Assembly (NCBI GenBank): GCA_013420905.1 | Contig: JAAXNY010000015.1 | Coordinates: forward strand, 310,001 to 374,000 | Reading direction: 5' to 3' | Source: Collybia mongolica | Lineage: Eukaryota; Basidiomycota; Agaricomycetes; Agaricales; Clitocybaceae | DNA: 64,000 bases | Shown: positions 44,514 to 56,577 of the stretch, one piece after another | How the letters are laid out: the number at the start of each line of letters is the position of its first letter | How positions within the stretch are numbered: the stretch's first letter is position 1 | The notes under the pieces: model-generated | What the model saw: only the letters and a program-made list of their open reading frames with translations | What the model was told of the DNA's origin: nothing | The model's database searches: none | Made by a program: the position numbers and the translations under genes

Positions 44514-46040
44514 ACTATGTCAGTACAGAAGACACAGACAACAAAGATCGGATCTTTTTACCAGATGACATTTTTATCAAAATGATTGACATAGGTTTAC
44601 AAGAAGACCTAAAGAAATCAGTTGAAGAAGATGAGTTGTTTGCAAAATCAATTGAAGTGTTAAAAGAGACAGGGACACCACCAATCAAATCAAACCTGTC
44701 TGATTGGAAATTCAAAGACAGACTTTCTGTTTTTCAAGAACAGATGTTATGTGGGACCAGACACAAAGCTGCGACGAGAAATAGTTCGAAGATATCATGA
44801 CACAAAACCAGGAGGACACCCAGGCCAATACAAAACACAAGAGTTAATCAGTCAAGAATACTGGTGGCCAGGAATGGGAGTATTCATAAAGAATTACGTT
44901 GATGGCTGCACCACATGCCAACAAATGAAAGTCAACACGCACCCAACAAGACCAGGGTTAATACCAATTGCAACAAATGGAGAATCATGCCCTTTCTCAT
45001 TTGTCACAGCCGACTTTGTCACAGACCTCCCAGAAAATGATGGAAAAGACAGTCTCATGGTCGTGGTAGATCATGGCCTTACGAAGGGGGTAATTTCTAT
45101 CCCTTGCACCAAAACAATTGATGCTCTAGGAACAGCGAACCTTTACCTGGAACATGTCTACAAAAGATTTGGATTACCCGACACCTTCTTATCTGATTGA
45201 GGCCCTCAATTTGCGGCAAAAGTTTTCAAAGAATTAGGAAAACTCCTTGGAATCAAGCTTGTAATGAGCATGGCATATCACCCACAAATGGATGGAGAAA
45301 CAGAACGATTAAATCAAGAGCTCGAAATCTATTTCCGAATGTTCTGCCAGAACAACCCAGCAATATGGAAGGATCTTAACCCAATTGCAGAATTCACGCA
45401 TAATCAAAGAACACACTCCACAACGAAAAGATCCCCATTCTTCCTTATGATGGGATATGAACCACAGGCAATTCCATCAGTATTCCAGAAGACAAACATT
45501 CCAAGTGTGGAGCAACAGATGATTGAACTTAATAGAGCAAGAGAAGAAGCCATGGCAGCACACGATTTAGCAAGAAGAAAAGTAGCAGAAAGGACAACAC
45601 GAGGTTTCACTCCATTCAAACAAGGAGAACATGTTTGGCTAGAAGGAACTAACCTTCAAATCCCCTATCCTTCAAGGAAATTAGCACCAAAACGAGAAGG
45701 ACCCTTCGAAATCCAAGAAGTCCTCAGACCAGTAACATATAAATTAAAACTCCCACCACAATGGAAGATCCACCCTGTGTTTCATGCATCTCTTCTTACA
45801 CCATATAAAGAAACCAATACTCATGGACCCAACTTCTTAGAACCCCCACCGGATCTTGTGAATCAAGAAGAAGAATACGAAGTAGAAGGGGTTATCAATC
45901 ACCAACAACAAGGCCAAGGCTTCCAATACCTTGTGAAATGGAAAGATTACTCATCCGCACACAACACGTGGGAACCCAAAAATCATTTAAAAAGGGCTCA
46001 AACGATACTCCAATCCTATCAGAAGCTACATCGCCTCTAA
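44514..46040 (+). pseudogene. Gypsy pol: integrase with C-terminal chromodomain
   Basis: After a one-base frameshift near 44745, the HHCC zinc finger is seen (YHDTKPGGHPGQ then CTTCQQMK). The catalytic core follows (TADFVTDLP, then LSD-TGA-GPQF at 45198-45200, and GETERLNQELE). The C-terminal end is a chromodomain (EYEVEGVINH, YLVKWKDYSSAHNTWEP; about 45870-46030), which in chromoviruses directs insertion towards modified histones. A long uninterrupted frame runs from 45201 to the TAA at 46040. Confidence 0.9.
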
Positions 46041-46091
46041 CAAACTATCGTCTATCATCGCTCTCAACAAATTTCAAACTTTTTAACAAAC

Positions 46092-47104
46092 ATGTCTTCC
46101 CCTACCATTAACAACCTCTACATTGCCACCGCCACTCCTCTCATCAACCCTCCCAACACTCCTATTGTCAATATCGCATCCCAAGAATGCCTCGAACTGG
46201 CAACGAAAATCATATGCCATCAAAAGTTCTTATTGTGGTTCATGCACGAAGAACATCACAAACGAATGATCCAGACGTTTAATCAACCACCATATAATCA
46301 ACTTATCAAATTAGTCGAAAAGTATTTGGAAATCAGGGATATGTTGTATAACCAAACTGCAGATATCAGTAAAGCTCTAGACCAAACCACTGAAGAATTA
46401 GTGGATACCTGGAATTTTGAATTTTGGAAGACTTAATTCCATTATTACAAGATGGAATTCGATTACCCACATCCACACCTTCAACGCCCACAGAGTCAAC
46501 CAAAAGAATTGATACAGTCAATGAAGAAATACAAACATCCCCTCCTAGAACACCAACACCTTCGACTCCAAACTCTCCTATCTATCAACCCGAACCCCTT
46601 CCAATTCCGCCTTTTTGCGAACCATCTCCTTCACCATCGCAACATTCCACTCCTGATCCAGCAGATATGGTTCCAAACAAGGAAATATCTAAATATTTAA
46701 AAGGTCGAAAAGCCACCAAATCCGTCATCAAAAAGAAGAAAGCACCTAAACCTTTCAAATATACAATGAACCCTCTCAATTACATCGGAAGTCGAGAAAA
46801 ACCTATCGACCTCACTCAAATAGAACAAGCACTCATCTATAAAAACATATTATGCTCTCAATGCCTCAACTTTGGACATTCGTCAATAAACTGCGAAAAA
46901 CAGTATTGTCCAATATGTTTTCAACCAGCACCAGGACATCGTCGCGAACAATGCCCCGAAAGACCCACGACTAGAACAGCAGGGTATTATCAGAGCTGGC
47001 GACGGGTTGGAGACGAACGAGAAGAAGTAGACAATGGGATTGATGATCCTTTCAATTACCCGGAAGCCATCGCAAACATGACAGGGGAGCCAATTGATTA
47101 TTAA
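46092..47104 (+). pseudogene. Extra ORF after integrase with a double zinc knuckle
   Basis: A reading frame starts with MSSPTINNLYIATATPL 51 bases after the chromodomain stop. It breaks by one base near 46424-46436 (in a TTTTGG run) and continues as LEDLIPLLQDGIRLPT to 47104, so the original protein had about 335 residues. It has a helical N-terminal half, a Pro/Thr/Ser-rich middle, a basic stretch (KATKSVIKKKKAPKPFKY) and a cysteine-rich end: CSQCLNFGHSSINC followed by CPICFQPAPGHRREQC. The first is a CCHC knuckle like that of gag; the second is a similar C-x2-C-x7-H-x4-C unit. It is not part of pol. It could be a second nucleic-acid-binding or capsid-like protein. I do not recognise a named family. 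Confidence 0.7.
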
Positions 47105-47137
47105 AGCTGGGATGCTTTAGGGATAGAGAGGGGGTAA

Positions 47138-47612
47138 TGTTACAAATTCCCTACTCATGTGCCCTTATCACTTCTTTTTCTTACATACTACTGATCACTG
47201 GATACTTATTGACTCTTATCTTTCAAGACCCATATAAGCATTCTTCTTCTCATGCTTATTCATCTTTTGTATTATGCTTACTCATTCTCACTTTAGCTTA
47301 CTCATTTCCTTTATCTATAACGAATAGTGTAAACCACACTTATCAGACCTTTACATATATATAGGGATATTTTAGCTTAGTTAGTTCTTTAGCTTGACCT
47401 AGCTGAATACACCTTATTCACCTACTCTGATCTCTTGACACAAACTTGATCCTACTTGCCTTACAAAGGGAGTAGTGTATCCTTGATTCAACAATCTGAC
47501 TTTAGCCCTATTGAGGGAGTCATTGGACGTTAGACTTACGAAGTCAATGGTCTATAGTGAACAAATGATAAACCAGATTGATCTAAAGGATAAGGCCTAA
47601 ACAGCCATAACA
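47138..47612 (+). repeat. 3' LTR of the Gypsy element (475 bp)
   Basis: It contains 20 extra bases after TTACTCATT (about 47284-47303), a partial tandem repeat of GCTTACTCATT. Confidence 0.93.
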
Positions 47613-47879
47613 TTGTGCAGTTGGGCACTTCCTAAACTTGTAAAGTATCTGTGAATGACAAAGGCATGTGTCTGGTTTGGAGATGGAGGGTATGCCCATG
47701 ATCCACATATAACCAAGACAGGGTTCTTGCATAAAATACATGCCCTGCCTGGCACCAAGTGCTTCCAGAGTGGATGATTGAAGCTCACTATCTGCACAAT
47801 GACCTCTAGCAACAATCCTTTTGATACCAGGGTTCTACTTACCTGGCAGGTAACTTCTATATTTGTCATTTATCTCTCC

Positions 47880-48860
47880 TCTGACCATCATGCAGAGATC
47901 ATGTCATGGACAACAGAAGGCAAGAAGGTTCATCAGAGGTAACTTGTTTTGCTTGGTATCCACTATGAGTGGAGTGCAGATGGTCATGACAAGCTATTAC
48001 AGATTGGGTTCCCAATCTGGGGGGTTTGTGACAAGTACTCTGGGAAATGGTCGGGTCTTTGGGTTGTACCCAACAATTGATTAAAGGACATGATTGGATA
48101 TGCTTACCTCTCACTCATAAAAGAGCTTCAAGGTAAGTCTTGAAATATTAGAAGCTGGTTTATTTATTAACCTATGCAGGAATTCCACTCCAAAACACAA
48201 CAAACTGTAGGAGTGAGACAGTAGTGATGTATGGATTAGCCAATGCATTTTGGTATGTCCTGGTCCAGCATCTGACAATATAATATTTCACATTTTCCTT
48301 ACAAGGGAATTCTTTTCCTCACACCTGGATTTTGACAAACTTACAGCACATAAATTCTTGAAAAGTATTGGTAACATTACTATTGAGTGTGGGTGGCATC
48401 ACTTGCATATCTCTTGGGGTGACAGTGTTAAGATTTTTTGAGTGGCTAGGAGTGAGGTTTATAATTCAACCAATACTTGCCATTATTGAGATACCTTTCT
48501 TTATCAAATAGTCAGTCTTACCCAAGTTCCCATTCAGCCAGCCAGTGGAATGGCTTTGGTCAAAATTGATCCAGCCAGAACTCAATGAATTGACTGCAAC
48601 AAGAAAATCCCTTCTGGTGTATCACCTAATATTGCATTTGCACTTTTTGAGGAATATGGTGGTGAGAACTGCTTACTGACATTGACATTGTTCAATCATT
48701 GATGGAGGCAATTGGTGGGGAATATCTTATTTGGTTTGTGTTGGTTGAATATGAAGATTGCACACAAGAAGTCAATGATATGCTTGGCATGCAAAAACTG
48801 ACATTTCAAAATGTCTGGGATGTATTTTCAGCCATGTTACCATACTTTATCAAATAGCCA
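47880..48860 (+). pseudogene. Decayed transposase/integrase-like gene
   Basis: Conceptual translation gives HYEWSADGHDKLLQIGFPIW, KYSGKWSGLWVVPNN, then after a still recognisable intron (GTAAGTC...CTATGCAG, about 48133-48179) IPLQNTTNCRSETVVMYGL. Further on come FDKLTAHKFLKSIGNITIE, WHHLHISWGDSVKIF and KIPSGVSPNIAFALFEEYGG. From memory this matches a large Agaricomycete family of integrase-core-like proteins found as transposon genes (intact members read DGHDKL and TTDCGSET). Many stops and shifts make it dead. The Gypsy element lies just upstream and probably interrupted the parent element. Confidence 0.65.
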
Positions 48861-51220
48861 CATATATAATATTGGACTTCAAGTTAGTCAAATCCAACAC
48901 AATGTGGATGTGTCTTGGTGCTACAAAGATACATATATTTAGGTAAAGCATCATCAGAATCCTGACCTTGTATTGGGAGATTCAGTCCTAGAGTATGGTA
49001 GATATGGTTGCAGTTGTGAACTCACATATGTGCCTAAGGGTCAAAAAGACAGAGACTTCCATCCTTTGAGATATACCTAGCTCAAAATACATTAGCCTAA
49101 AGTGTAATTATAGATTTATGCACCCACTTTATTTGCCAGCAAAAAGCATATCTTCAAAGTTATCACACACAACATGGTGCACATATGTGTGCTAACTCTG
49201 AGAGTCAAACTCAGACGTTTAGGGTCTTTGTACAGATTTCGCCCTTGTGAAGGGGCTCATCAGAGGGCTTATACTGCTACCCTAATCCGCCTTTGTGTAA
49301 CATCAATAGAATCAGACTACCACTTAAAGTCTTAGGGTGTCACTGGGGAAGTATGGTCACATGTGTGTGTGTGACTACTGGTGATCTATTAGCCATATAG
49401 ACCGTTGCATCTGGGACCCCATAGTGGGTGGTTAACTTTAGGGGGGTTGGGTCTGGGCATCCCTCCACATTGGACCAATACCAGGGCTTGCTGGGCACCT
49501 GATGAGAGGCCGACCCACAGCCTGCCAACAGCAGGACTTTCTCATCTGTCTATCTGTACCGTTTTGTAGTTGAGTAGCTTATCTAAGGTTCAGCCAGCCG
49601 TCTCCAAGGATCATGCCGAAAGTACAGGACAAAGACATCAACAAAGTATCAAAGAGTGTCAGTATTTGACTTGAAGTCATCATTCCCAGAGGACTTTCTC
49701 TCTTCCATGTCCTTGTTGTTTAAAGGCAGTGGTGTTGTAGGACAATCTTCAAAGATTAAGCTTCATGTATCTTCTTCACCATTTTGTGGAAGGGTGATAT
49801 TTCTAGCATTTCCAACAAAGGCCCTGCAAAATTCCATTGGATGACTCAAAAGCATTGTTTAACCAATACTAACAAGTATGAAATACCTGGTATGTTATCA
49901 AGTCCAGCTGTCTTGACTCATGCATAGAAGGAGTCAAGGAAGAATTGAGCCTTTCCCAAAAGCTTTAGCTCATCCAATAGATCATCTCTGTTACTGGACG
50001 ATAATATATGCATTGGCTGACACTGGAATAAGGCATAGTGTTTTGAACCAAAAAAAGTCCCTGTAAACAATTTTCAAAACCCTGGCCTTTCTAAAATACT
50101 AAAATGGCAACACACCTTGAAAGCATGTTTGGAAAACCCTTTTGAAAGGTGAGTGCCAACCAGCTGCCCCCCTTTGATATGTGACTGCCAACCAAAATAG
50201 ATTTGATGCTGTTTCTTTGAACAAGGCTAGTGATTCCAGAAAGAGAATCCACATTGTGGAGTGTCTGTGTAAAGTCATATGCATCAGATGTAAGCTGTTG
50301 GCCAACCTTATGTTGATATGAGCTATGGTATGGAATTCTGGTGGCTGATTGTGAGGTTAGAACCTTCTTCTTTGGGGGTGGAGCCATTGAAGCTGAGATG
50401 GGAAATGATCAGGGTCATAGGTGGTTAGATATAATTGTTGCTGGGCTTACATGCTGCATTGGAGGATCCCTTGGATGCGTTTTTGGAGGTTGTAGGGTCT
50501 CTTTGTGTGGACTTTGATACAGGTGGTGGTGACATTTTACCATCAGAAGTCTATTGATCCATTCAACTGTTTGGGCTATAATATAAAAGCCATTGGATGG
50601 GCTTGTACACATACAAGCAAAGTATAAGTGTGTGCGTGCCTTTGCATCCCCCTCAGGTAATAAGTTTTGCATCTTGATGTGGCCAAAGAACTTGCCCATG
50701 GAGCACATAATAAACTCTTTCCCAATATGGTGTGTTGACGTACCACTCTGAACTGTTAACATCACAGATCCTCGGGGTCATATCATTAGTTTACCCCAAT
50801 CCATGTCATATACCAGTTGAAAAGAGTTATCATCTCTTTATATGCTGGAGGCTTTTGATAGATGGGGGTGGCCTTCCTCAGATGTTCTCTATACTGGCTG
50901 TTGTAGTGAGCTAACATCGAGGAATAATACTTTTGATCCTGCACCCTTTTTTATCTAGGTAGCTCGAAATGTATACCTCGTTCCAGAGGAGTTCAGGAAA
51001 GCTCGAGCTACTCAACAACCACGGCATTGGCTGGGTAGATTGGTGGGTTGATTATTGGTTGACTGATACCAGATCAACAATTGACGTGACAAAGGCGGTC
51101 CTAAAGGGGGCACAACCCACGTGGGAGTCTCGCCCCGGAACGTTCCGAGACCCGTGGGCCATCATGATCATCGCCCTCATTTTTCCCAGTTTTTTTTTTT
51201 TTACGACGGAAAAAGCAACG
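48861..51220. other. AT-rich old transposon sequence without an intact gene
   Basis: This continues the decayed element at 47.6-48.9 kb up to about 50900. Minus-strand frames at 50091-50387 and 50415-50765 are short and unrecognised. From 50950 the composition changes abruptly to that of the F-box gene region. Confidence 0.4.
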
Positions 51221-53345
51221 ATGGGCCTACTTGATCTCCCACCCGAGCTCGTCACCCGCATCCTCTGCCTCCTCGCCCTGCCCGACCTCTCCGCATGTCT
51301 CCTCACCCACTCCGCCCTCCGCGCCGTCATCGCCGGCTCCGTCCTCGTGCGCTACCACATCGCCACCCAGCTCGCGGGCGTCGAGGATAACCCCGCCGCG
51401 CCGCTCAGTGTGCAGGAGCGGCTGGAGCGGCTGGGGCGCCTGGAGGAGGGGTGGGCGGCGCTCGATGTGGATTTTGTGAAGAGGGTGCAGGTGGGGCATG
51501 ATCCGTCGGGGATATATGACCTTACGGGGGGGATATACTTGCTGGGCAATCGCAGCCGCCGTGCGCTGCATTATTGTACGCTGCCGTCGCGGGAGGGGGA
51601 CGAGCCGCGGTGGGGGAGGATCGATGTCGATGCGAGCATTATTGATATGGGCTTGGACGTGTATGAGCATGATCTTGTGGCGGTCGTCACTACGTACGTA
51701 AACCCTTCATCTTCTCCCAATCTGAAAATCTCACGCATCCCACTGCAGAACCCGACAAAGCCCGACATCCAACATGCACAACCTCGAGATCGTGCTTCTC
51801 CAGCTCTCCACGGGCCAGCGGCACCCCGCCGCGCGTACACCCCGCATCTTCGTCGCCGCCTCGCGCTGGGCCCAGCCTGCCATCGGCATCGAGATCGTCG
51901 GCGACACGCTCGCGCTCATCACGACGCACTACCAGAACCCATTCAACCCGCCGGACGATTTCTACATCTTTGACTGGAAGGCCGGTACCCTCCGCATGGT
52001 GAGTCCCCCCCCCCCCCCCACACACACGCCGACGCATACGTAGCTGACCCCGCGTAGCACACGACCGCGCCGAACAACAGCTACGCCGGGCTTCTGTTCC
52101 TCACGCCTACGCTCCTCCTCCTCCCCAACAACACCACCCACACCCTCGAGTTCTGGGACGCCCGCCCCTCCCCCACTTACCTCTCCACCCGGCCCCTCGG
52201 CGCACTGGCGCTCCCGCCACTAAGCGCGGGACACGCCATCAGCGGGATCTCGTGCCGGTGCGAGCCGAACCCTGTGGCAGGGGCAGCGCCGCCGCTGTAT
52301 GCGCGCCATTTGCCGTTCCGCGCGGCGCCGGGGGAGGCGGTGGCGATTTTTAATGTGAGGGTGCATGAGGAGGCGGAGGTGGGGGCGGGGCTGGGGCTGG
52401 GGCTGGGGACGACGTTTTCGATGTTTGTGAGGAGGGAGGCGTTGGTTGGGTTGTGTCCTGTGGGTGTGGGGGTGAGTACGGGGGCGAGTGCGGATGGGGA
52501 TGGGGATGGGGATGTGGGTGCGAATATGGAAGAGGGGGGGGAAGGAGGAGGGGGAGGAGGGGAAGGGACCGAGCGAGTTGAGGTGGTACCTGTCCCGTGG
52601 GATGCATGGGGCCCGGACGCGACGCGGTGGCTGAACGCGGACGTGCTGTCGGCGCGGTGGATCACGAAGACGGCGGGGGCGCGGGCGGCGGTGATGGTGG
52701 AGAATGTGGGCGCGGTGGTGATTATGGATTTTCACCCGGCGCGGGTGCGGCTTGCTGCGGCGCGTATGGGTGCGGGTGCGGGTGTGGTTGTGGATGTTGA
52801 TACACTTACGGGTACGAGTACTGGGACTGCGGCTGGGACTGGGGTACAGGGAGAGACGCGACCGAGCCGGGGGTACGACAAGACGGACTTGCACACGTGG
52901 GTGGAAACGGGGGAGCTGGCGATTGTGCACCCTGCGTTTGCGGGGCGGGTGGTGTCGCGGCTTGGGTACTGTGCGCGGATGCTCGCGCGGGTGGAGACGT
53001 ATGAGGGGTTGTTGATGGATGAGGAGAGGATGATTGGCTTGGTTGTGAGTGTCATTTTTGGGGGGGCGCGGTGGGAGGGCTGGGGTATTTGGGGAGGCTT
53101 TTTTGGGGGGGCGTGTGAGAGCTTGTGCGCTGACGGTTTTTTTTTTCTTTTTTTGGTTTTTGGTGTAGACGGATGAGTTTGGGTCGAGGATTAGGGAGAT
53201 TGTGATTCATCATTTGGGGAGGGTGGATGATGGTGGTGGTGAGGCGGGTGTGGGGGATGGGGAGGGCGAGGGGGGCGAGGGTGTGGACTCAGGGGAGGGG
53301 GAGGAGGAGGGTGAGGAGGAAGGGGAAGGGGTTGATGGTTTATGA
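51221..53345 (+). CDS. F-box protein A of a three-gene tandem array
   Basis: Four exons (51221-51693, 51749-51998, 52058-53044, 53169-53345) join in frame to 628 residues. The F-box is at the extreme N-terminus (LLDLPPELVTRILCLLALPDLSACLLTHSALRAVI). The body shares with the next two genes the stretches YDLTGGIYLLG, YEHDLVAVVTT, DDFYIFDWKAGTLRM, ISCRCEPNP, VPWDAWGPDATRWL, DFHPARVR and LLMDEERMIGL. It differs by long Gly/Asp/Glu and Gly/Thr insertions (52470-52575 and 52740-52850), an acidic tail in exon 4, and a strongly GC-rich sequence. It is a predicted SCF adaptor; the substrate is unknown. Confidence 0.85.
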
Positions 53346-56300
53346 AGTGGTGCGTGCGTTATTTCTTTTTCGTTTTTTGGGGCTTTTTTGGGTGGGCGTT
53401 GATGTGTGTGTTTTGCTTTTGGTTTTTCTAGGAATGAGTATGTGGGTGCGTGGATAAACAGAAAACGGGCACGGAGTCGCGTTATCGGGATGGATAAGGG
53501 TTGTTGGGGTTTTGGTTGGGTTGTTTTGAAAGGATGGTTAATGGTGTGAAGGATATTTTCTTTTTTTTTTTTTTGGGAATAAGTAGTAGTAATACACGAA
53601 TGATGGAATGAACGATATACGAATTTGGTCCTTGTTCGCCGGTTCCATAGGTTTTTTTTGGTTCTCTGGGGGGTTGTTCTGTGCTTTTGCGCGGCTTGGT
53701 GTTTTTTTTTTTTTTCGTGCTGGTACGACGGGATGGATGGGAGAACGAGCGCGTGTAGTCGGGACGTGCCTCGGGTTTCTCCCGTTCAGTTCGTCCGTTC
53801 TCCGTGTTCTGACAGGAGTGTGATGGTTCTGGTTCATGCGGTTTCTCGACTCTTCGGGGTGTGTGTTTTTGTGAGCTGGAGGTGTTCGTGGGGGGGGGGG
53901 GGGGGGGTTTGGGTCGAGGTCAGCGTTGTTTGTATGGTTTGTGGTACACGCGGGGCGGCTGTGTATTCTGGAGGGAGGGACGAGTTCAACGGGCATGTGT
54001 TGGTGCGCCGCCAGACCCCTTTTAATTGATGAAAAACTGCGGTTCCCTAATTCGATATGGGACTCTTCCGTTTTTCCCACCTGCCCACCGCCGCCGCTAA
54101 AGCCCTGAGGGTCTAGCACAATGATACACTATGTATACGTTGAATTTCTCGTGTTCCGTTCGTCGTCCTCCGGCGGCGGGCGTTTATTACGGTGTTCACG
54201 GTAGGGTCGGCGCCCTGAGAGTTGGGAGGGACCACTGAAGGGATACCTGGGTGAGGCCTGTTTGGTGTGATTACACTGTTCTCTGGGCTTGAGTTAACAC
54301 ACCCCCGGACTTGTGCACAAAGCGTCCAGGCGATCTATCATTTTGGGCAAAGGTCGAGGATGAGGGCGACGGGTTTGTCAGAATTGAAGACGATAATTTA
54401 TAGTGCCTGTGGTGCACTGGACGCGCATCGGGTTGCTTTCGGTCGTTCGTCCGTTGCGCCTGTTCTGTCAGGGTTGAGATGACTGTAGCTATTCATGGGT
54501 TCTCCGGGTATGTATTGGCGTGCTTTGCTGACTTGTGGAGTTTTGGTCAATAGGTATAGGTATGATGATTTTGTGGGGGTTTTTAGTTAGAGAAAAATGT
54601 ATAGATGGGATTGGTATTCTTGAGGTTTTTGTGAGTCCATGGTTGTTGCGAAGCTTCAGCTAGATATGTGTCGTTAGATAAAGATGGTATGGATTTGGCG
54701 AGGATGGTTATGTAGGTGTTTACGGCTAGGGTTGAAGCTTGGGAAGTTAGCAAAAAACGATTGTACAGTATAAATACATACACTCAGATAAGTCTGTCGA
54801 GTCTTGCAACGTTGTCTAGGCTCGAGTTAATACACTATGGGTAAGCCCCAAACCTGCACGAAACGCACCCAGGATGGGTCATTAATGGCTCAACGTCGGC
54901 TTGGCCAAATAAGGGAACGGGAACTGGAGCATGCGATGGGTTTCTCATGCGAGGCTTTATCAACTTGAACGTGCACGATGGTGTTGGAGTTTCATCAATA
55001 GACACGCGTCGGCGAACGCGGATCAAGTTAAAAACGGATTTGGCGATGGACATTTATTTCGGTGTTCACAGGTAGGCTCGAAATTACAAAAAGTTAGGAA
55101 GAGGCACTGTGGGAATACCCAGGTAAGTCTGTCGGACCTTACAGCGTTCTCTAGGCTCGAGTTGCCACACTAAAGATAAAATACTGCCCCGAACCTGCGC
55201 AAAACGCGTCCGGGAAGGTGTCAACGATGCAACATTGAACGGAAAAAAGAATAAAAGAACGGGAACTGGAGTGTAGTGTATTGGAGCCCTTACGGACATT
55301 GAACCCTCCTAGACGCGTGCTAGGGACCGGGGGCGCGTTTTCTCCCTATTGATTGATGTTTGGTCGGCTAGTTGATGAGGTCGGCGGGAACGTGGGAACC
55401 CGTAGCTCTTCCAGTTTCTGGGTATACTCTGCGTCCGTCTGCCAACGACTGTCTATTTTCCGGTTTCTTCGGTTTTTCCGGATCCTACGTTCCACTATCT
55501 TACGTTTTACTCTGGTGTCGGGGCTTGGCTACAGGTTTCTCGGTGTCCTCGATCCCAACATCAACGATTACTCTGGCGTCATACATCAGTGTCGACGTCG
55601 TGGACATTCGAGTGGATGGGTGGTTTGGAATACTGGGCTTGGAAAAAACCCATACGGTCTCCAACAGAGTCCCAGAGCGCAGACGCTAGAGCTTCGTACA
55701 CTCCGTGTCCGAATGTCGGACGAGGTTTTGTTTTTCGGATCCTCCTTACTCTGGGCCAGCACTGAGTCCTGGTGCTGAGTACTGTGTCCTAGGTACGTTT
55801 CAACATTAACCGTCAGTGTTCATCGTTAATGAATGCTCTAGCGCGGTGCGCGATTAAAGCCACGTACCAACCAGTGACTGGCAATTGCCATGGAATTGCC
55901 ACGATCAGGGTTTCCTGCGACTCAGTAATATCAGAATAAGCAAGGCGATCCATGTTGGTGTTCAACAACTCACGAAGAGTGCTAACGCATTTTTCATGAT
56001 TCCGACAGCCCCCGAGGCAAAATTTCCGCACACTCTCCGGAGAAGCTGCAGAGGATAAGGAAGGAGCGTACGTGCATGTGGGTATTTTTGTCGAGTGGCT
56101 ATTAATATCATATAAAGAAGCTGTAAACGTCTTCCAATCCGGCGAGATACGTTGCGGGCCGTATATAAACTCTTCTCCATTCCAGGAAGAGAAGGCATTG
56201 GGAAGAGAAGGGTTAGAGCGCTTTTTTTTGCTATAGATTCAAATTGCAAATTGGTGATACGAAACGAACATGAGCTGGGAAACTCACTCTGACGTCGCAG

Positions 56301-56577
56301 ATCGAAGAGGCGCCAGCAGCCAATGACGTTTGTGTTATTGATATCATGATAGCCCCGTACGCGCACGCGTCAATTGCCGGCCGGCGTCAATAAACCCTTT
56401 AGTATTGACGTTATCTCCATCCCGGGCACTGGGCAGTGTGCTATATCACGAGGAGCTTATCTACCATATATCATATATGTCATTCGGATTTAGATTCAAT
56501 ACTTCACCTCCCGCTTGACTCACGCAGCACTTCAGCACACCACCGCAGTACACTACACGTACACTGCACAAGCCCAA
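53346..56577. other. Gene-free 3.2 kb with homopolymer runs and a diverged repeat
   Basis: Poly-T (53561-53575, 53703-53716) and poly-G (53890-53907) runs lie in the first part. The repeat listed next occupies 54.2-55.3 kb. No gene is supported. Confidence 0.5.
54180..55310. repeat. Diverged direct repeat, three copies
   Basis: Copies near 54180-54380, 54785-54960 and 55049-55310 share a core GTTCTCTRGGCTYGAGTTRMCACAC (54279-54303, 54811-54835, 55144-55168). It is followed by an ACCTGYRCRAAACGCRYCC-like block. Copies 2 and 3 also share GGGAACTGGAG-type ends (GAACGGGAACTGGAG), and copies 1 and 3 share CGGTGTTCACRGTAGG upstream. Divergence is high, so they are old. Confidence 0.65.

Larger units (their letters stand above)
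40689..47612 (+). mobile_element. Full-length Ty3/Gypsy LTR retrotransposon, chromovirus type
   Basis: Two direct LTRs (40689-41143 and 47138-47612) begin TGTTACAAATTCC and end CCATAACA. The 5-bp flanks TCGTG (40684-40688) and TTGTG (47613-47617) differ by one transition. A purine tract GGGATAGAGAGGGGGTAA precedes the 3' LTR. The interior encodes, in order, gag, protease, reverse transcriptase, RNase H, integrase and chromodomain, then an extra zinc-knuckle ORF. The protein order RT-RNaseH-IN places it in Ty3/Gypsy and the chromodomain in the chromoviruses. Several in-frame TGA codons and three one-base frameshifts make this copy defective. No standard TGG primer-binding site follows the 5' LTR. 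Confidence 0.95.

Noticed and set aside
53538..54119. 193-codon minus-strand frame after F-box gene A
   Set aside because: It crosses poly-T and poly-G runs, its product is low-complexity and no splice or domain support exists.
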